Below, in pieces: positions 61,911 to 64,000 of a DNA stretch of 64,000 bases (its first letter is position 1; the number at the start of each line of letters is the position of its first letter). A program made the translations under genes and the position numbers. The notes below the pieces were generated by a model, which ran no database searches, was not told the DNA's origin, and was given only the letters and a program-made list of their open reading frames with translations. The DNA is from Syntrophomonas sp. DTU019 (GTDB taxonomy: Bacteria > Bacillota > Syntrophomonadia > Syntrophomonadales > Syntrophomonadaceae), in assembly GCA_913757435.1 (NCBI GenBank), contig CAJYDM010000001.1, positions 62,001-126,000 on the forward strand, in the 5' to 3' direction.

Positions 61911-63392
61911 ATGCAGGATACATATGTATCGATACATTTACAACGAATTCATCCACTGCCCCTCTACCAGCAGCTTTATCAGCAGCTTAAAGAAGCTATA
62001 CAGTCAGGGCGCTTGGCCAGCGGGAGCAAAATGTGCCCCATCCGCCGTCTGGCCGAACACCTGGGGGTGAATACGGTTACGGTGGTTCAGGCATATCGTG
62101 CCCTGGAGCGTGACGGTCTGGTGTCTTCGCAGGTGGGCAGGGGAACCTTCGTATGTGCACCCACTGAAATTACGGGCGCCTCTTCCTGGCCGGACAGCAC
62201 AGTGCAGAGAATGGAGATACAGGCAGACAGCTGGCAGGTTCCGGTGTCTCCACAGGCCATCAATTTTGCTACTCTGACCCCGGCGGCAGAATTATTCCCC
62301 GTAGATGATTTTCAATCCATTATCAACCAGGTATTGGACCGGGACCGTGGTCAGGCCTTTGGTTATCAGGAAAGCCAGGGCTATTACCCCCTGCGCTGCA
62401 GTGTGGCTGAATACCTGGCCCAAAGGGGCATCATCTGTGATGCCGAGAGTATACAGGTGATCTCTGGGGCGCAACAGGGCATAGACATTATTGCCCGTTC
62501 GCTGCTCTCTGGCGGAGACCGGGTAATGACCGAAAGCCCCACTTATACCGGAGCCCTGGCTTCCTTCCGTGCCCTGGGCGCCCACGTTATCGCGGTTCCT
62601 CTTCAGTCTGACGGCATCGATATTGATGCTCTGAAGCATCGATTAAAGCTACACCAACCCAAATTGTTGTACGTTATGACCAATTATCAAAACCCGACCG
62701 GCATCTGTTACAGCGTGGCCAAGCAGCAAGCCCTCCTGGAAATATGCCGACAAGAAGGGGTGGTGTTGATAGAAGACGATTCTTTCACCGAATTGGCTTA
62801 TGACGGCTCCGAGCGGCGGGCCATTAAGGAATGGGATGAAGACAACCGGGTGATTTATATAAAGAGCTTCTCCAAAATACTCATGCCTGGTTTGCGGTTG
62901 GCTTTTATGCTGGCCCCACAACATTTACAGCTACGCTTGATGGCTGCCAAGCACATCGCAGATATATCCACTTCCGGTTTGTTGCAGCGCGCTTTTGACC
63001 TGTATCTGCGCCAGAGGTTGTGGAAAGGCCATTTGGAATATATGCAAAAATGCTACCGCGATCGCTACCAACAGACCATTCGGGCTATGCAGATCAGCTT
63101 TCCTCCTCAGGCTGACTTCTCCGCTCCAGGGGGAGGACTCTGTATCTGGGTAAAAGGCCATCCCGAGCTATCCACTGACCGGCTTTATCAATCCTGCCTG
63201 GCAAATGGCGTGGTGATCGCTCCAGGAAGCCATTTTTTCCCTGACAAACGCGACAGCAACTTCTTCCGGCTCAGTTTTGCGGCCCTGTCGGAGGATACTA
63301 TAAGCCAGGGCATTCCCATAATAGCGCGGCAATTGCAGCTGCTGGATAATTCCAGCCCTAAGACTCGCAGGCGATTCAGCCCCTTGCTGTAA
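61911..63392 (+). CDS. pdxR: MocR/GntR-family PLP-dependent regulator, PdxR-like
   Basis: 493 aa from ATG 61911 (CGAGGTGG upstream; an in-frame GTG lies earlier inside that site). GntR winged helix: [20 protein letters not shown], then [21 protein letters not shown]. The large domain is an aminotransferase fold with the PLP lysine in [17 protein letters not shown] and [10 protein letters not shown]. PdxR proteins sense PLP and control pdxS; divergence from pdxS and the shared operators support this. Whether it activates or represses is unknown. Confidence 0.9.
   Translation: MQDTYVSIHLQRIHPLPLYQQLYQQLKEAIQSGRLASGSKMCPIRRLAEHLGVNTVTVVQAYRALERDGLVSSQVGRGTFVCAPTEITGASSWPDSTVQRMEIQADSWQVPVSPQAINFATLTPAAELFPVDDFQSIINQVLDRDRGQAFGYQESQGYYPLRCSVAEYLAQRGIICDAESIQVISGAQQGIDIIARSLLSGGDRVMTESPTYTGALASFRALGAHVIAVPLQSDGIDIDALKHRLKLHQPKLLYVMTNYQNPTGICYSVAKQQALLEICRQEGVVLIEDDSFTELAYDGSERRAIKEWDEDNRVIYIKSFSKILMPGLRLAFMLAPQHLQLRLMAAKHIADISTSGLLQRAFDLYLRQRLWKGHLEYMQKCYRDRYQQTIRAMQISFPPQADFSAPGGGLCIWVKGHPELSTDRLYQSCLANGVVIAPGSHFFPDKRDSNFFRLSFAALSEDTISQGIPIIARQLQLLDNSSPKTRRRFSPLL
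61925..61936. promoter_or_regulatory. Operator-like palindrome TGTATCGATACA inside the regulator start
   Basis: Perfect 12-base palindrome TGTATCGATACA lying in codons 5-9 of the regulator gene; same theme as 61812-61823. Confidence 0.55.
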
Positions 63393-63483
63393 GCAAAGCG
63401 CAGGTTAAGCTCGAAGATTAACATCGCTGCTTGTGCAGGAATACAATACGATATAAAGCCTGAAACGAGTAGGATGATGTGTA

Positions 63484-63810
63484 ATGAGCAACAAAAAAGT
63501 CTTTGAAAATGTCAGCCGTAAGCGTTTTGCTGCCATGAAGGCTATTATGCATCGCCGGGTAAGTGCTTACGCCCGGCAAAACGGCTATGAAATCCAACGC
63601 TGGGTGGTTCCCGAGGCTGCAGAATCAGTGTGGCATATCACCCTGGCCAGCAAGAAAGGTCACAAGCCGAAACTGGATTTCGTGGCCCGAGTCAAACACG
63701 ATTCTGCCGCCAATCGCCTTTCCCTGATACTGATACGGAAACCCTGGTTTATCACCCCGGATAAGGCACTGGCTCAGGTCAATAGCGTTTACAGAGCTAC
63801 ACGTTACTAA
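63484..63810 (+). CDS. Hypothetical basic protein
   Basis: 108 aa, rich in Arg/Lys. Alternating hydrophobic pattern (SVWHITLASKKGHKPKLDFVARV, NRLSLILIRKPWF) suggests a small alpha/beta domain. ATG after GATGATGTGTA, a poor ribosome site. No family recognised. It is downstream of pdxR and faces a deaminase gene. Confidence 0.6.
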   Translation: MSNKKVFENVSRKRFAAMKAIMHRRVSAYARQNGYEIQRWVVPEAAESVWHITLASKKGHKPKLDFVARVKHDSAANRLSLILIRKPWFITPDKALAQVNSVYRATRY

Positions 63811-63825
63811 TTTTCGTTAAGGTCT

Positions 63826-64000
63826 TCACTCATGATAACTGGGATGCCCTTCAGGTACTATCCCCCAGGAAGAGCCGTCCGCACTGCGGCAGATCACCTT
63901 ATAAATGCCCGCATTGAGGATTATCCTTTTGCATAAAAAGCAGGGCTCTGCATCCAGCACGGCCCCGCTTTTCACATCATACCCGGCCAGGTATAGAGTC
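63826..64000 (-). CDS. Deoxycytidylate deaminase-like protein, C-terminal part (right edge)
   Basis: 58 codons visible, open at base 64000. TLYLAGYDVKSGAVLDAEPCFLCKRIILNAGI carries the second zinc motif of cytidine/dCMP deaminases, P-C-x2-C (DAEPCFLCKR). It ends SSWGIVPEGHPSYHE. Stop TGA at 63826-63828. The upstream (zinc-binding HAE) part lies outside the window. The C-terminal GxxxExHPS may place it in the ComEB-like group. Confidence 0.8.
   Translation of the reverse strand, partial: TLYLAGYDVKSGAVLDAEPCFLCKRIILNAGIYKVICRSADGSSWGIVPEGHPSYHE

Noticed and set aside
61767-61937. Longer PdxS reading frame across the divergent promoter
   Set aside because: PdxS homologues begin at about 61766 and the region holds the regulator's operators.

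Overview
The window looks like chromosomal DNA from an anaerobic, low-to-mid GC Clostridia-type Firmicute, perhaps Syntrophomonadales. The genus is inference only. The evidence is the strong AGGAGG-type ribosome binding sites, frequent TTG/GTG starts, glycyl-radical formate C-acetyltransferase with its activase, a PRPP-type riboswitch before purEB, a PdxS/MocR vitamin B6 locus, a TAXI-TRAP transporter and a complex I operon without the NADH-input subunits.

Layout. 1-9.2 kb: purB (cut by the left edge) and purE behind a ykkC-type riboswitch; an LtaS-like sulfatase; a degenerate REC/GGDEF protein; mscL; a DUF4397 protein; hpt-guaA. 9.3-21.2 kb: a secreted LolA-like protein, glnA, a flavin reductase-like protein, an LCP-family protein, hflX and an ABC-F ATPase, pflB-pflA, a tiny Lys-rich ORF and tRNA-Ala(CGC). 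21.3-27.3 kb: a membrane zinc-ribbon protein, a TAXI-TRAP operon lying between two copies of a small phage-like gene (one frameshifted), and a membrane protein resembling Pyr4/PaxB terpene cyclases.

27.4-39.2 kb is a complete type III-A CRISPR-Cas locus, all read leftward: cas10-csm2-csm3-csm4-csm5-cas6, then a 34-repeat array, then cas1-cas2 and a CARF-HEPN (Csm6-like) ribonuclease. Cas10 keeps both its HD motif and its GGDD cyclase motif, so cyclic oligoadenylate signalling to the Csm6-like effector is expected. The last base of the repeat changes part-way along the array.

39.5-44.6 kb holds two of three small paralogous cysteine-containing proteins (the third is at 5.9 kb), azoR, and a tight five-gene operon: a tetraether-synthase-like (Tes/MJ0619) radical SAM protein, an ICMT/PEMT-type membrane methyltransferase, a DUF4395 membrane protein, an Lgt-family protein lacking key Lgt residues, and a small membrane protein. 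I consider this the best candidate for an undescribed system; it may remodel membrane lipids.

44.6-64 kb: adenine deaminase, a FAD/Rieske oxidoreductase, a secreted Met-rich protein with a copper-amine-oxidase-like N-terminal domain, the 11-gene operon nuoABCDHIJKLMN, a 0.78-kb gap with palindromes, a solitary pdxS facing a MocR/PdxR-type regulator with TGTA-N-TACA operators between them, an unknown protein, and the end of a deoxycytidylate deaminase-like gene cut by the right edge.
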